Of a stretch of 64,000 nt of DNA, positions 33,981 through 43,287 are shown one piece after another. Origin of the DNA: an uncultured Elusimicrobiales bacterium (GTDB lineage Bacteria > Elusimicrobiota > Elusimicrobia > Elusimicrobiales > Elusimicrobiaceae); the NCBI GenBank assembly GCA_944326725.1, contig CALVFA010000029.1, positions 1-64,000 on the forward strand, read 5' to 3'. Below the pieces are notes generated by a model. The model made no database searches, was not told where the DNA came from, and saw only the letters and a program-made list of their open reading frames with translations. The translations under genes and the position numbers were made by a program. Position 1 is the stretch's first letter. Every line of letters begins with the position of its first letter.

Positions 33981-35834
33981 TTAGGCTTCTTCTTCTCCTT
34001 CCAGCATTTTTTCTTCGGCTATCGCCGCGCGTTTGCGCAGGTGGTGCACCAAAATCTTCTTGCGCAGGCGCAAGGACTTGGGCGTAATTTCCACCAGCTC
34101 GTCCGGAGCGATGTATTCCACCGCCTGCTCCAAGCTCATCTGCCGCGGCGGGGTAAGCGTATAGGACTCATCGCTGGAGGAGCTGCGCATATTGCTTAAA
34201 TGTTTGGCTTTGCAGGGATTGACCACCAGGTCATTGTCGCGGGAGTTTTCCCCCACGATTTGGCCTGCGTACACTTTTTCGCCGGGGCCCAAAAACAGTT
34301 CCCCGCCGTTTTCCAGCGCAAACAGAGCATAGGCAGTGGTAACACCGTCCTCTTTAGCCACCAGCACTCCGTTGTGGCGCAGCGGCGGCAGGTTGACCTT
34401 GGGGTAAAAGCCGTTAAAGCTGTGGTGCATAATGCCGGTGCCGCGGGTGCCGGTTAAAAAGTCGTTCTTAAAACCAATCAGCGCGCGGGACGGAATTAAA
34501 TATTCCAGCCGCAGGCGGTCTTGGCCCTCCGCCACCATATTTTCCAGCCGCGCCGCCCGCTGGCCCACCAGCGTAAACACCGCGCCCTGGTATTCGGATT
34601 TAATATCCAGCACCAGGTATTCCATAGGCTCTAAAAGCTGCCCGTTTTCTTCTTTATAAATCACTTCCGGGGAGGACACCGCCAGCTCAAATCCTTCGCG
34701 GCGCATATTCTCAATCAGCACGGTTAAATGCAGCTCTCCGCGTCCGTATACTTTAAATTTGCCCTCGCCTTCCAGCGGCACCACTTTCAGGCCCACGTTG
34801 GTTTGGGCTTCTTTTTCCAGGCGGTTTTTGAGGTGGCGGCTGGTCACAAATTTGCCTTCTTGGCCGGAGAACGGGCTGTCGTTGACCATAAAGTCCATAG
34901 ACATCGTCGGCTCATCAATAGCCAGCGGCGGCAGCGGCATAGGGAAATCAGGCTGGCAGACCGTGTCGCCCACGTCCACCCCTTCCAACCCGGCAATAGA
35001 CACAATGTCGCCGGCCTGGGCGCTTTCCACTTCTTTTTTGCCAAGCCCTTCAAACATTTCTATTTTGACCGCTTTGGCAGGCGTTTGTTTGCCGTCGTGG
35101 TGAATGAGCACTACGCTCTGCCCGCGGGTAATTTTGCCGGCCAAGATGCGGCCTATGCCGACGTGGCCCAAAAAGTTGTTGTAATCCAGCATGGTTACCT
35201 GCATTTGCAGCGGGTCATTAGGCATAGCCACCGGGGCGGGCACGTGGGAAATAATGGTGTCTAAAAGAGGCGCAATATCTTTGCCTTTCTCTTCCATTTT
35301 TACGCTGGCCCAGCCTTCACGGCCGGAAGCATACAAAATCGGAAAGTCCAGCTGTTCATCGGTGGCACCCAACTCCATAAACAGGTTAAACACTTCGTCC
35401 ACCACTTCGCTGGGGCGGATATGTTCGCGGTCCATTTTATTGATCACCACAATCGGGCGCAAGCCCAAAGCCAACGCTTTGCGCAGCACAAAGCGGGTCT
35501 GCGGCATGGGGCCTTCCACCGCGTCCACCATCAAGATAGCCCCGTCCACCATGCGCAGTACGCGCTCCACTTCGCTGCCGAAGTCGGCGTGTCCCGGGGT
35601 GTCTACGATATTGATGGTATGGTCTTTATATTTTACAGACGTGCATTTAGCTAAAATGGTAATGCCGCGCTCACGCTCCAACGGGTTGGAGTCCAGCACA
35701 GTCTCCTGTGCCTGGTCGTCTTTTACATTAAACTCGCCGGCCAGTTTTAAAAGGGCGTCCACGACGGTGGTCTTGCCGTGGTCCACGTGGGCGATAATAG
35801 CCACATTGCGTACGTCACTGCGAACATTGCTCAT
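33981..35834 (-). CDS. typA: TypA/BipA translational GTPase
   Basis: A ribosome-associated GTPase of the EF-G family involved in 50S assembly and stress adaptation. G1 is [14 protein letters not shown], switch II region is [10 protein letters not shown], and NKMD is present in [16 protein letters not shown]. The TypA-type C-terminal domain contains [16 protein letters not shown] and [22 protein letters not shown]. 617 residues is standard. It is monocistronic with its own terminator. Confidence 0.97.
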   Translation of the reverse strand: MSNVRSDVRNVAIIAHVDHGKTTVVDALLKLAGEFNVKDDQAQETVLDSNPLERERGITILAKCTSVKYKDHTINIVDTPGHADFGSEVERVLRMVDGAILMVDAVEGPMPQTRFVLRKALALGLRPIVVINKMDREHIRPSEVVDEVFNLFMELGATDEQLDFPILYASGREGWASVKMEEKGKDIAPLLDTIISHVPAPVAMPNDPLQMQVTMLDYNNFLGHVGIGRILAGKITRGQSVVLIHHDGKQTPAKAVKIEMFEGLGKKEVESAQAGDIVSIAGLEGVDVGDTVCQPDFPMPLPPLAIDEPTMSMDFMVNDSPFSGQEGKFVTSRHLKNRLEKEAQTNVGLKVVPLEGEGKFKVYGRGELHLTVLIENMRREGFELAVSSPEVIYKEENGQLLEPMEYLVLDIKSEYQGAVFTLVGQRAARLENMVAEGQDRLRLEYLIPSRALIGFKNDFLTGTRGTGIMHHSFNGFYPKVNLPPLRHNGVLVAKEDGVTTAYALFALENGGELFLGPGEKVYAGQIVGENSRDNDLVVNPCKAKHLSNMRSSSSDESYTLTPPRQMSLEQAVEYIAPDELVEITPKSLRLRKKILVHHLRKRAAIAEEKMLEGEEEA

Positions 35835-36015
35835 AAATTCTTCTTTCTTCCGTAACTTAAAATTTCAGCAAAAAATAACCTCGCCGCTGCGCAGGAGGTT
35901 TTTGTCTGCGGTTTTGCCGCTTTCTTTCACTTTGCAGATAATATATTTTATCATTTTTCGCGCGCGTACGAAAGGCACCCCCGGGGCTATCCTATCCGCC
36001 GGAATATATTTTTAT

Positions 36016-36027
36016 TATAATGAAACT
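36016..36027 (+). promoter_or_regulatory. Leaderless promoter of the membrane protein gene at 36028
   Basis: TATAAT at 36016-36021, six bases, then ATG at 36028. No SD and no clear -35. Confidence 0.5.
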
Positions 36028-36663
36028 ATGGAACAACTTTCTTCTATTTTGCTGGGCTTGGCCCTACTGTATGTGTTTTATATTTTAATTGCCGGAAAGT
36101 GGGACTATGCCTCCCAGGCTAAAAATGCCGAGTTAAAAGAACAGCTTAAAGAACAAGGCCTTTCCGTGCGATACTATTTTATCCCGGCGGGGAGGCTGCT
36201 GCTTTTTAATATCTTAAGCGGCGGGCTGTTTTTGTTTTATTGGATATACAAGCAGTGGCAGGCTGTTTTGTCCGGCTATAAAAACTCCGCAGGCACCCCT
36301 TTAAAATACGGCCCCGTACTGCGCACATTATTTGCTTTTATTTCCTTTTACCAGCTCAATGCCATTACCAACCGCACTTGCCTGTATATGCACAAACGGC
36401 CAACGCTTTCCCATTGGTTTTGGGGCACGGCGCTGTGGGCGGGATTAGCGGCGGCGTGGACCCCGGTTTTGCCGCGGGAATGGCGGATATTGGGCGGTGT
36501 TTTGTTTATTATAGCGCCTAGCGTCTTGCAGCGGCGCATCAATGCACTGCCTAAGGAGCTGCCCCCCTTTAGGCTAAAACTTGCGGAAATTTTGTGGCTG
36601 ATTGTTTGCTGGATTTTTCTGGCGGCGTGCTGGCGGGTGCTGGCTCATCAGGGCATACTGTAG
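36028..36663 (+). CDS. Multi-pass membrane protein, possibly DUF4234-like
   Basis: A 211-residue inner-membrane protein with about five hydrophobic segments. The stretch [21 protein letters not shown] resembles the G-L-x-x-x-YW-x-YK-W core of DUF4234-type membrane proteins (residues about 54-74, split here), though I am not certain. The frame stays open far upstream as antisense of typA, but the first plausible start is this ATG. The last 16 nt overlap the 3' end of the converging pilin gene. Function unknown. Confidence 0.65.
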   Translation: MEQLSSILLGLALLYVFYILIAGKWDYASQAKNAELKEQLKEQGLSVRYYFIPAGRLLLFNILSGGLFLFYWIYKQWQAVLSGYKNSAGTPLKYGPVLRTLFAFISFYQLNAITNRTCLYMHKRPTLSHWFWGTALWAGLAAAWTPVLPREWRILGGVLFIIAPSVLQRRINALPKELPPFRLKLAEILWLIVCWIFLAACWRVLAHQGIL

Positions 36664-37187
36664 CGGTCAAAGGTGCCCACCCAACTTTCAAACGTACCGA
36701 TTTTCTCCCCGCCGTATCCTTCGCATACGCTGGCGGCAATTTGATTATTTTCCAAAGCCAAACACTCTTTTTGTTTGGCTCTTTCCGGGTGCTCGGTAGG
36801 AAAATCGTAATACATCAAAAATCCGTTGATATCCGTAAATCCGGCCACGTCGCCCAGCACGTCCATATGCCCCACGTCATATTTGGTGTTATTGGAGCAA
36901 ACGGCCTGCCCGCCCCCCTGGTCCACGCACCCTTTTGGCAAGGCCTGCCCGGAAGCACTTAAAGAATCTATATAACTTCCGCGGGACATTAAACGAAATT
37001 CCTGCGATTCCTTTAACGCACGCGTCACATTCATTACTGTAGTTAAACGGCTGGTCGCCACCGCCACCTGATACTTAGGCAAAGCCATCGCTACCAGCAC
37101 GCCAATAATCAGCACCACCACCAGCAGTTCTACTAATGTAAAACCGCTGCGGTGAGGCAAATGAATAAAGGGGCCAAAAGATCTCAT
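36648..37187 (-). CDS. Type IV pilin-like (pseudopilin) protein, orphan 2
   Basis: Class III signal: leader [15 protein letters not shown] then [19 protein letters not shown], with Glu at mature +5 and [13 protein letters not shown] following. The C-terminal domain has four cysteines (KGCVDQ, AVCSNN, KECLAL, ASVCEG), which could pair. The start chosen is the ATG at 37187. A -35/-10 pair places the transcription start on its A, so an upstream in-frame start at 37268 would not be transcribed. Its 3' end overlaps the membrane-protein gene. It lacks the T12 promoter of the other three pilin genes. Confidence 0.85.
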   Translation of the reverse strand: MRSFGPFIHLPHRSGFTLVELLVVVLIIGVLVAMALPKYQVAVATSRLTTVMNVTRALKESQEFRLMSRGSYIDSLSASGQALPKGCVDQGGGQAVCSNNTKYDVGHMDVLGDVAGFTDINGFLMYYDFPTEHPERAKQKECLALENNQIAASVCEGYGGEKIGTFESWVGTFDRYSMP

Positions 37188-37222
37188 AGCCTTAGTATAT
37201 TTAAAAATATTTATCCTTGCAA
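37188..37222 (-). promoter_or_regulatory. Leaderless promoter of pilin orphan 2
   Basis: Minus strand: -35 TTGCAA (37222-37217), 17-bp spacer, -10 TATACT (37199-37194), six bases, then ATG at 37187. The block CTTCTTGCAAGGATAAATA recurs upstream of the cysteine-rich gene at 26157. Confidence 0.65.
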
Positions 37223-37283
37223 GAAGAAAAGAGTTTATTAAAAACCCACTCCCCTCTTTTTGCGTCATTCTTCCCCTTTATAA

Positions 37284-37318
37284 ACAAAAAAAACCGCCCC
37301 TTACGGAGCGGCTTTTTA
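37284..37318 (-). terminator. Terminator of the NifU-like/GGGtGRT operon
   Basis: Stem CCGCTCC/GGGGCGG reading on the minus strand, followed by eight T. Confidence 0.75.
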
Positions 37319-37331
37319 CAAATAAAACAGC

Positions 37332-38327
37332 TTATTTGGCTTCGGACACGGCCACCGCAACGGCTACCGTCGCGCCGACCATAGGGTTGTTGCCCATACC
37401 GATAAGGCCCATCATTTCCACGTGCGCAGGTACGGAGGAAGAGCCGGCAAACTGCGCATCGCTGTGCATGCGGCCCATGGTGTCGGTCATGCCGTAAGAG
37501 GCAGGGCCGGCGGCCATATTGTCCGGGTGCAGCGTACGGCCCGTACCGCCGCCGGAAGCCACGGAGAAATATTTCTTGCCGTTTTCAATGGCCCATTTTT
37601 TGTAGGTGCCGGCTACCGGGTGCTGGAAGCGGGTGGGGTTAGTGGAGTTGCCGGTAATGGACACGTCCACCCCTTCGTGGCGCATAATGGCTACGCCTTC
37701 GTTGACGTCGTCTGCGCCGTAGCATTTCACTTTAGCGCGGTCCCCGTCGGAGAAGGCCTTCTCGCTGACGATTTTAAGTTCGCCGGTTTTGTAGTCATAT
37801 TCCGTTTCCACGGAGGTAAACCCGTTAATGCGGGAAATGATGTAGGCGGCGTCTTTGCCCAAGCCGTTCAAAATAACGCGCAAAGGTTCTTTGCGCACTT
37901 TGTTGGCGGTGCGGGCAATGCCGATGGCGCCTTCCGCAGCGGCGAAGCTTTCATGGCCTGCCAAGAAGCAGACGCATTTGGTTTCTTCGCGCAAAAGCAT
38001 AGCGCCCAAGTTGCCGTGGCCCAAGCCTACCGCGCGCTGGTCAGCCACAGAGCCGGGAATGCAGAAGCTCTGCAAACCCACGCCGATTTTTTCGGCGGCT
38101 TCCGCGGCGGATTTGACGCCGGATTTCAAAGCGATAGCCGCACCGACCGTATAGGCCCACACGGCATTGTCAAAAGCGATAGGCTGAATGCCTTTGACGA
38201 TTTTTTCCACGTCAATGCCTTTGTCGAGGCAGATTTGGCGCGCTTCTTCCAAATCTTTAATGCCGGCGGCTTTGAGCGCGGCGTTAATTTTGTCAATTCT
38301 TCTTTCGTATCCTTCAAACGTAATCAT
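37332..38327 (-). CDS. GGGtGRT protein, function unknown
   Basis: Matches the conserved uncharacterised family named for the motif SGGGTGRTLHPDNMAAGPASYG, seen here around residue 256 (quoted in two parts: SGGGTGRTLHPD and NMAAGPASYG). Other conserved-looking blocks are FCIPGSVADQRAVGLGHGN and CFLAGHESFAAAEGAIG. 331 residues, no signal peptide, cytoplasmic. It follows a NifU-like scaffold gene by 17 nt, with SD AGGAGA. The pairing suggests a role around iron-sulfur clusters, but no reaction is known to me. Confidence 0.88.
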   Translation of the reverse strand: MITFEGYERRIDKINAALKAAGIKDLEEARQICLDKGIDVEKIVKGIQPIAFDNAVWAYTVGAAIALKSGVKSAAEAAEKIGVGLQSFCIPGSVADQRAVGLGHGNLGAMLLREETKCVCFLAGHESFAAAEGAIGIARTANKVRKEPLRVILNGLGKDAAYIISRINGFTSVETEYDYKTGELKIVSEKAFSDGDRAKVKCYGADDVNEGVAIMRHEGVDVSITGNSTNPTRFQHPVAGTYKKWAIENGKKYFSVASGGGTGRTLHPDNMAAGPASYGMTDTMGRMHSDAQFAGSSSVPAHVEMMGLIGMGNNPMVGATVAVAVAVSEAK

Positions 38328-38344
38328 AAATTTCTCTCCTGGGC

Positions 38345-39046
38345 TTACTCTTTGCGGGGGTCAATTTTCTTGACGGCTTCGTCAAAGCGGCCGTAGGTTT
38401 TGACGTTGTCTTCAAAGGCTTTCTTTGCGTCGGTGCCCTTTTTAATCGCGTCCATCATCTTACCCAGGTTGACGAATTTATAGCCGATGATTTCGTTGTT
38501 TTTATCCAAACCGATTTCCAGCACATACCCTTCCGCCATTTCCAAATAGCGGGGGCCTTTGGCTTCGGTGCCGTACATCGTGCCCACCTGGCTGCGGTGG
38601 CCTTTACCCAAGTCTTCCATGCCGGCGCCGATGGGCAGCCCGTCATCGGAAAAAGCGCTCTGCGTGCGTCCGTAGACAATTTGCAGGAAAAGCTCGCGCA
38701 TAGCGGTGTTGATAGCGTCGCAAACCAAGTCGGAGTTTAAGGCTTCCAAAATGGTTTTGCCCGGCAGAATTTCCGCCGCCATAGCGGCAGAGTGGGTCAT
38801 GCCGGAGCAGCCCAAGGTTTCCACCAGGGCTTCTTTAATCACGCCGTTTTTGACGTTGAGCGTGAGTTTGCAGGCGCCCTGTTGCGGGGCGCACCAACCC
38901 ACACCGTGGGTCAAACCGCTGATATCGCCAATTTGTTTGGCTTTAACCCATTTTCCTTCTTCAGGAATCGGGGCCGGGTCATGCTTGGCGCCTTTGCAGA
39001 CGCAGCACATTTCTTTGACTTCGGGGGTGCATTTTTCGCAGCTCAT
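38345..39046 (-). CDS. NifU/IscU-like iron-sulfur cluster scaffold protein
   Basis: An N-terminal cysteine cluster (C3, C6, C14, C15, C17) is followed by an IscU-like core: GWCAPQQGACKLTLNVKNGVI, LGCSGMTHSAAMAAEIL and a later DAINTAMREL. The C-terminal half (about 150-233) is extra relative to IscU. IscU-like cores bind transient Fe-S clusters through three cysteines; here the candidates are WC, AC and GCSG. It is first in a two-gene operon with the GGGtGRT gene. No cysteine desulfurase is adjacent, so it is not a standard isc/suf set. Confidence 0.82.
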   Translation of the reverse strand: MSCEKCTPEVKEMCCVCKGAKHDPAPIPEEGKWVKAKQIGDISGLTHGVGWCAPQQGACKLTLNVKNGVIKEALVETLGCSGMTHSAAMAAEILPGKTILEALNSDLVCDAINTAMRELFLQIVYGRTQSAFSDDGLPIGAGMEDLGKGHRSQVGTMYGTEAKGPRYLEMAEGYVLEIGLDKNNEIIGYKFVNLGKMMDAIKKGTDAKKAFEDNVKTYGRFDEAVKKIDPRKE

Positions 39047-39064
39047 GAAAGTCTCCTAATGAAA

Positions 39065-39093
39065 ATAATAAATCTTACCCATATATTTTACAA
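39065..39093 (-). promoter_or_regulatory. Promoter of the NifU-like/GGGtGRT operon
   Basis: Minus strand: -35 TTGTAA (39093-39088), 17-bp spacer, -10 TATTAT (39070-39065), then SD AGGAG before the ATG at 39046. An inverted repeat ATCCCGT/ACGGGAT (39100-39132 region) lies just upstream. Confidence 0.65.
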
Positions 39094-39167
39094 TATTTAA
39101 TCCCGTCCCCATAATAACATTGACAACGGGATCTGTGATTTTACAGAAAAATAGACTCTATAGACTT

Positions 39168-39692
39168 TTAAACATGTATTACATAAAGATTATTTTCATC
39201 CTTAAAGCCTAGACTTTTACAAAAAGCTGCGCCTTCTTTGCTTGTTACAACAACACAAACCAAAATATTCTCCGTTGGAACTAGCCTCATAATTTGCCAG
39301 CCAAAGGAATATTTAATATTACAGGCAAAATTCCCGTTTCCTCTGTTATCAAAAGAACAATATCCCCAAGGATACCAATAATCAACTTCTGCTCCTGAGC
39401 TTGTTATGCGTTCCCATTTAGGTATTTCAATATCCAAATCTTCTATAGACGTAGGATATTGTCCGTTGGCCATATAATACACGTCAAGAGCCTTTTTCAT
39501 ACCCATAAGCAATGTGATAGCCTGAGCGGAACGGGCTTTATCTACTGCTCTTGTATATTGCGGCAGGGCAATAGCGGCCAAAATGCCGATAATCAGCACC
39601 ACCACCAAAAGTTCAATAAGAGTAAAGCTTCCAACATGGAGTTTTACGGGGGTTTTTATATTGGAAATATTTTTTTGATAAATTTTGCTCAT
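39168..39692 (-). CDS. Type IV pilin-like (pseudopilin) protein, orphan 3
   Basis: The leader begins MSKIYQKNISNIKTPVKL, with cleavage before [19 protein letters not shown], Glu at mature +5, and LPQYTRAVDKARSAQA. The C-terminal domain has four cysteines, the last two in the NILVCVV...AAFCKSLG stretch. The ATG at 39692 sits at the centre of the promoter palindrome, six bases from the -10 box, so translation is probably leaderless. The right arm of the palindrome encodes SKIYQK. The in-frame TTG two codons upstream would precede the transcription start. Confidence 0.88.
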   Translation of the reverse strand: MSKIYQKNISNIKTPVKLHVGSFTLIELLVVVLIIGILAAIALPQYTRAVDKARSAQAITLLMGMKKALDVYYMANGQYPTSIEDLDIEIPKWERITSSGAEVDYWYPWGYCSFDNRGNGNFACNIKYSFGWQIMRLVPTENILVCVVVTSKEGAAFCKSLGFKDENNLYVIHV

Positions 39693-39726
39693 ATGCAAAA
39701 TTTATCAAAAAAAAAAAACAAAGCAA
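39670..39726 (-). promoter_or_regulatory. T12-spacer promoter with palindrome, copy 2 (pilin at 39692)
   Basis: Minus strand: -35 TTGCTT (39726-39721), 16-bp spacer TG-T12-GA, -10 TAAATT (39704-39699), six bases, ATG at 39692. Palindrome arms are 39670-39687 and 39696-39713, perfect over 18 bp, with the ATG in the 8-nt centre. Confidence 0.78.
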
Positions 39727-39843
39727 GCCCCTTTAAAAACAGTATCGGCAAACATCTAGACCTTATGACTTAATCTGAGCAGCTACATGCCCCTTTTTTC
39801 ATTTTCCTGAGATTTTGAGTAATTTCTAATAGTGAATAAACTC

Positions 39844-39872
39844 TTGCATTTTGGCCTAAACCTTTTTACAAT
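39844..39872 (+). promoter_or_regulatory. Promoter of serC operon
   Basis: TTGCAT (39844-39849), 17-bp spacer, TACAAT (39867-39872); the predicted start is near 39879 with SD AAAGGAG before the ATG at 39901. Confidence 0.75.
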
Positions 39873-39900
39873 GGGGGTAGACGTAAAAAAGGAGATGAAT

Positions 39901-41076
39901 ATGACTGTGAAAATACCGACTGAGCAACTGCCCACTTCCACCTTTACCTGCGGTCCCAGCCAGGGCCACCCCGTCGTGCGGGAAACGCCGCTTTATAAAA
40001 CAGCTTTTGAACGCAGCCACCGCGCCAAAGACATTTCCACAGACGGTCTGTATAAAGAAGCCGCCGACAATTTGCGCACGCTGCTGGATTTGCCCGCCGA
40101 TTATACGGTCATTTTCTTTATGGGCGGCGCCACGCCGGCTTTGGACGCCGTAGCCTGGAGCCTGACCAAAAATTCCATTTCCGGCCTAAGCTTTGGGGCG
40201 TTTTCCAAACTGTGGTGCAAAAAAATTGCTTCCTGCTTAGAAGACAGCGTCACGAAAGATTTTAAAGAACCCGCCGAAGGTGAATTTTTCCCCGCGCAAA
40301 AACCCGACTACAATGCCAGCCTGGTGGTGCTGACCCCCAACGAAACCTCCACCGGCACGCAAATCCCCAATGAGTATTTGGAAGAAGCCTGGAAAAGCAA
40401 AGGGCCTGACACCTTAATCGCCTGGGACTGCACTTCCTGCGCCGGCGGACGCGATTTGCCCAAAAACAAATTTGACGTCATGGTGTTTTCTATGCAAAAA
40501 TGCTTTGGCGTAGGTGGCGGCAGCAGCGTGATTATCTTAAGTCCCGCCGCGGTCAAACGCATAGAAGAGGCCAAAAAATACCGCCGCATTCCTTATTCTT
40601 TGGACCTGACGGAAGCCGTCAAGAAAGCACAGGAAAAAGCCCAAACCGTTAACACCCCCTCTACTACCAATATTTGGATGTTTAATGAGGCCTGCAAGTG
40701 GATGAACGACAACGGCGGCCTCAAAGCCATGGACGCGCTGTGCCGTGCCCACTATGACTACCTGATGAAATGGGTGGAAAGCACCGACTGGCTGGCCCCG
40801 CTGATTAAAAACCCGGCTAACCGCTCCTACACCACGCTGACGCTGGAAATCACAGACCCTAAACTTGACTGCGCCGAAATCAGCAAAGCGCTTAAAGCCA
40901 CCGGCCTGCCCAATTTGCAAGACGGCATAAAGAAATATTCTTCCGTCAAACAAAACTCCCTGCGCATAGCGTGTTTCCCGTTTGTGGATATACACGGCAC
41001 GCAGCAATATGAAAAACTGACCAAAGCCGTTGACGCTATCGTGGCGGATTTACGCGCCAACGCGGAGGGCAAATGA
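39901..41076 (+). CDS. serC: Phosphoserine aminotransferase
   Basis: A PLP enzyme of fold type I that converts 3-phosphohydroxypyruvate and glutamate to phosphoserine. Recognisable parts are FTCGPSQGHPVVRETPLY, VIFFMGGATPALDAV, NETSTGTQIP, DCTSCAGG, and the PLP lysine in FSMQKCFGVGGGSS. The start is set by AAAGGAG 6 nt before the ATG at 39901; a longer frame begins before the promoter's own transcription start. 391 residues. It overlaps serA by 4 nt. Confidence 0.93.
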   Translation: MTVKIPTEQLPTSTFTCGPSQGHPVVRETPLYKTAFERSHRAKDISTDGLYKEAADNLRTLLDLPADYTVIFFMGGATPALDAVAWSLTKNSISGLSFGAFSKLWCKKIASCLEDSVTKDFKEPAEGEFFPAQKPDYNASLVVLTPNETSTGTQIPNEYLEEAWKSKGPDTLIAWDCTSCAGGRDLPKNKFDVMVFSMQKCFGVGGGSSVIILSPAAVKRIEEAKKYRRIPYSLDLTEAVKKAQEKAQTVNTPSTTNIWMFNEACKWMNDNGGLKAMDALCRAHYDYLMKWVESTDWLAPLIKNPANRSYTTLTLEITDPKLDCAEISKALKATGLPNLQDGIKKYSSVKQNSLRIACFPFVDIHGTQQYEKLTKAVDAIVADLRANAEGK

Positions 41077-42026
41077 AAATACTGATTGCAGACAAATTCC
41101 CCGCCCACTGGGCCGAAGTGCTGGCCAAGCAGGGCCACCAGATTACCTCCGACCCGTCTTTAGACGAAAACACACTGGTCTGCGCGATCAAAGACAATGA
41201 AATTTTAATCGTGCGCAGCACCAAAGTGCCCGCCGCCGTTATAGACGCGGGCGCGGCCTTAAAGCTCATTATCCGCGCCGGAGCAGGCACCAACACCATA
41301 GACGTCAAACACGCCGCCCAAAAGGGCGTAGCGGTGTGCAACTGCCCGGGCACCAATTCTATTGCTGTGGCAGAGCTGACAATGGGGCTTATGCTGGCTT
41401 TGGACCGCCGCATTTATCATAACACCAAAGACCTGCGCGAAGGCAAATGGAACAAAAGCGAATACGGCAAGGCCAAAGGGCTTTTTGGACGTACGCTGGG
41501 CATTATCGGGCTGGGGGCGATTGGCAAAGAGGTAGCCAAACGCGCCGAAGCATTCGGTATGAAAGTGGTGGCCTATGACCCCAACGACAAAGCCGAAGAA
41601 TTTATCGCTGCTGGGGTTACGCCGGAGCCGGACATTTATACCTTAGCCGGTATGTGCGATGCCATTACTGTGCATGTGCCCGAAACGCCGCAGACCAAAG
41701 GCTTGTTTAACAAAAAATTCTTTGACGCCATGAAGCCGGGCGCCATCTTTATCAACGCCGCGCGCGGCGGGCTGGTGGTGGCAAAAGACCTAGCCGAAGC
41801 CGTCAAAACCAAAGGCATTAAGGCCGGGCTGGACGTATATGAAACCGAGCCCAAAACCAATGATACGGCTTTTGACTATTCCCCCTACGAAGGGGCCGAA
41901 AACATATACGGCACGCACCACATCGGCGCCAGCACCGACCAGGCGCAGGACGCGGTGGCAGAATGTACCGTTAAAATTATCAACGAATACGCCGCTACGG
42001 GCAAGTTTCTACACAAGGTGAACTAA
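41073..42026 (+). CDS. serA: D-3-phosphoglycerate dehydrogenase
   Basis: Oxidises 3-phosphoglycerate with NAD+, the first step of serine synthesis. The NAD-binding loop GIIGLGAIGKEVAKRAEAFG is typical of D-2-hydroxyacid dehydrogenases, with the catalytic Arg in RAGAGTNTID, Glu in DVYETEP, and His in GTHHIGAST. 317 residues: it is the short form without a C-terminal ACT domain, so serine feedback control through ACT is not expected. It is fused by overlap to serC and DUF1015. Confidence 0.95.
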   Translation: MKILIADKFPAHWAEVLAKQGHQITSDPSLDENTLVCAIKDNEILIVRSTKVPAAVIDAGAALKLIIRAGAGTNTIDVKHAAQKGVAVCNCPGTNSIAVAELTMGLMLALDRRIYHNTKDLREGKWNKSEYGKAKGLFGRTLGIIGLGAIGKEVAKRAEAFGMKVVAYDPNDKAEEFIAAGVTPEPDIYTLAGMCDAITVHVPETPQTKGLFNKKFFDAMKPGAIFINAARGGLVVAKDLAEAVKTKGIKAGLDVYETEPKTNDTAFDYSPYEGAENIYGTHHIGASTDQAQDAVAECTVKIINEYAATGKFLHKVN

Positions 42027-43258
42027 TGGCTATTGTTAAACCTTTCCGGGGCTACCGCCCCGACGGACACGCAGAGCAAATTGCGTGCCCGCCTTATGAC
42101 GTGATTAACTCGCGCGAAGCGCGCGAAATGGCAAAAGGAAATCCGCTCTCTTTTCTGCACGTGGAAAAGCCGGAAATTGATTTGCCCGAGAATGTGGATT
42201 TATACGACGAGCAAGTCTATGCCAAGGGGCGTGAAAATCTAGACAAATTCATCGCGCGCGGCATTTTAAAACAAGACAGAAAACCCTGCTTCTACATTTA
42301 CGCGCAGACGATGGACGGACGCACCCAGTACGGCTTAGTCGCCGCGGTGAGCGCCGAAGAGTATGACAAGGGTATTATCCGCAAGCACGAACTGACGCGC
42401 AAAGACAAAGAAGAGGACCGCACCCGCCACGTAGACACCTTGGGCGCCACCACGGGCCCGGTGTTTCTGACCTATCCGCACCAACAGGAAATGGACGACT
42501 TAGTCAACACGCTGATACAAAACCCGCCGCACTATAAATTCACCATGCCTGACGGCATAGGGCATACCTTTTGGGTCATGCATGAGGATAAAGACATTGA
42601 CCGCGTGATTAAAATCTTTGACGCGCTGCCTGTTTTGTATATTGCAGACGGGCACCACCGCTCCGCCTCGGCAGCCAATGTGGCGCGCAAACGCAAAGCC
42701 GCCAACCCGCACCACACCGGGCAGGAAAGCTACAACTTTTTCCTGGCGGTTATTTTCCCGGCGGAACAGCTCTACGTCATGGACTACAACCGTCTGGTTA
42801 AGGATTTAAACGGGCTGTCTAAAGAGGCATTTTTGCAAAAAATAGCCCAAAAATTTGACGTACAGCCCACAGGTAAAGCCAAGCCGGAAGGCCGCCACCA
42901 GTTTGGCATGTATTTAGACGGGCAATGGTACACACTCAGCGCCAAGGAAGGCTCTTTTGACGCCCAAGACCCGGTAAAAGCGCTGGACGTGAGCATTTTG
43001 CAAGACAACCTGCTGGCCCCGGTGCTGGGCATTGGCGACCCGCGCACCGACAAACGCATTAACTTTGTCGGCGGCATACGGGGGCTCAAAGAGCTGCAAA
43101 AACGCGTGGACAGCGGCGAATACAAGGTGGCGTTTTCTATGTATCCGACATCTATGGAAGAGCTGATGAAAGTGGCCGACGCCCACCTGATTATGCCGCC
43201 CAAATCCACCTGGTTTGAGCCCAAACTGCGCAGCGGGCTGGTAACGTATAAATACTAA
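42026..43258 (+). CDS. DUF1015 family protein
   Basis: Begins VKPFRGYRPDGHAEQIACPPYDVINSREARE (residues about 4-34; the CPPYDVI block is typical of DUF1015). It contains LYIADGHHRSASAANVARKR, a strongly conserved segment. 410 residues, cytoplasmic, no membrane segment. Its start overlaps the serA stop (TAATG), so it is made together with SerC and SerA. No serB is in the window; a role in the serine pathway is suggested by context only. Confidence 0.85.
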   Translation: MAIVKPFRGYRPDGHAEQIACPPYDVINSREAREMAKGNPLSFLHVEKPEIDLPENVDLYDEQVYAKGRENLDKFIARGILKQDRKPCFYIYAQTMDGRTQYGLVAAVSAEEYDKGIIRKHELTRKDKEEDRTRHVDTLGATTGPVFLTYPHQQEMDDLVNTLIQNPPHYKFTMPDGIGHTFWVMHEDKDIDRVIKIFDALPVLYIADGHHRSASAANVARKRKAANPHHTGQESYNFFLAVIFPAEQLYVMDYNRLVKDLNGLSKEAFLQKIAQKFDVQPTGKAKPEGRHQFGMYLDGQWYTLSAKEGSFDAQDPVKALDVSILQDNLLAPVLGIGDPRTDKRINFVGGIRGLKELQKRVDSGEYKVAFSMYPTSMEELMKVADAHLIMPPKSTWFEPKLRSGLVTYKY

Positions 43259-43287
43259 TCCGCCGCCTAAAGCAGCCGTTTTTGGCA

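Noticed and set aside
35191-36027. Long open frame leading into the membrane-protein gene at 36028
   Set aside because: It is antisense to typA, with shadow composition; the promoter and first plausible ATG are at 36016-36028.
33799-39773. Small plus-strand ORFs sharing QNLSKKKN opposite two pilin promoters
   Set aside because: The similarity comes from the conserved palindrome and A12 tract read on the other strand; they lack SDs and differ afterwards.
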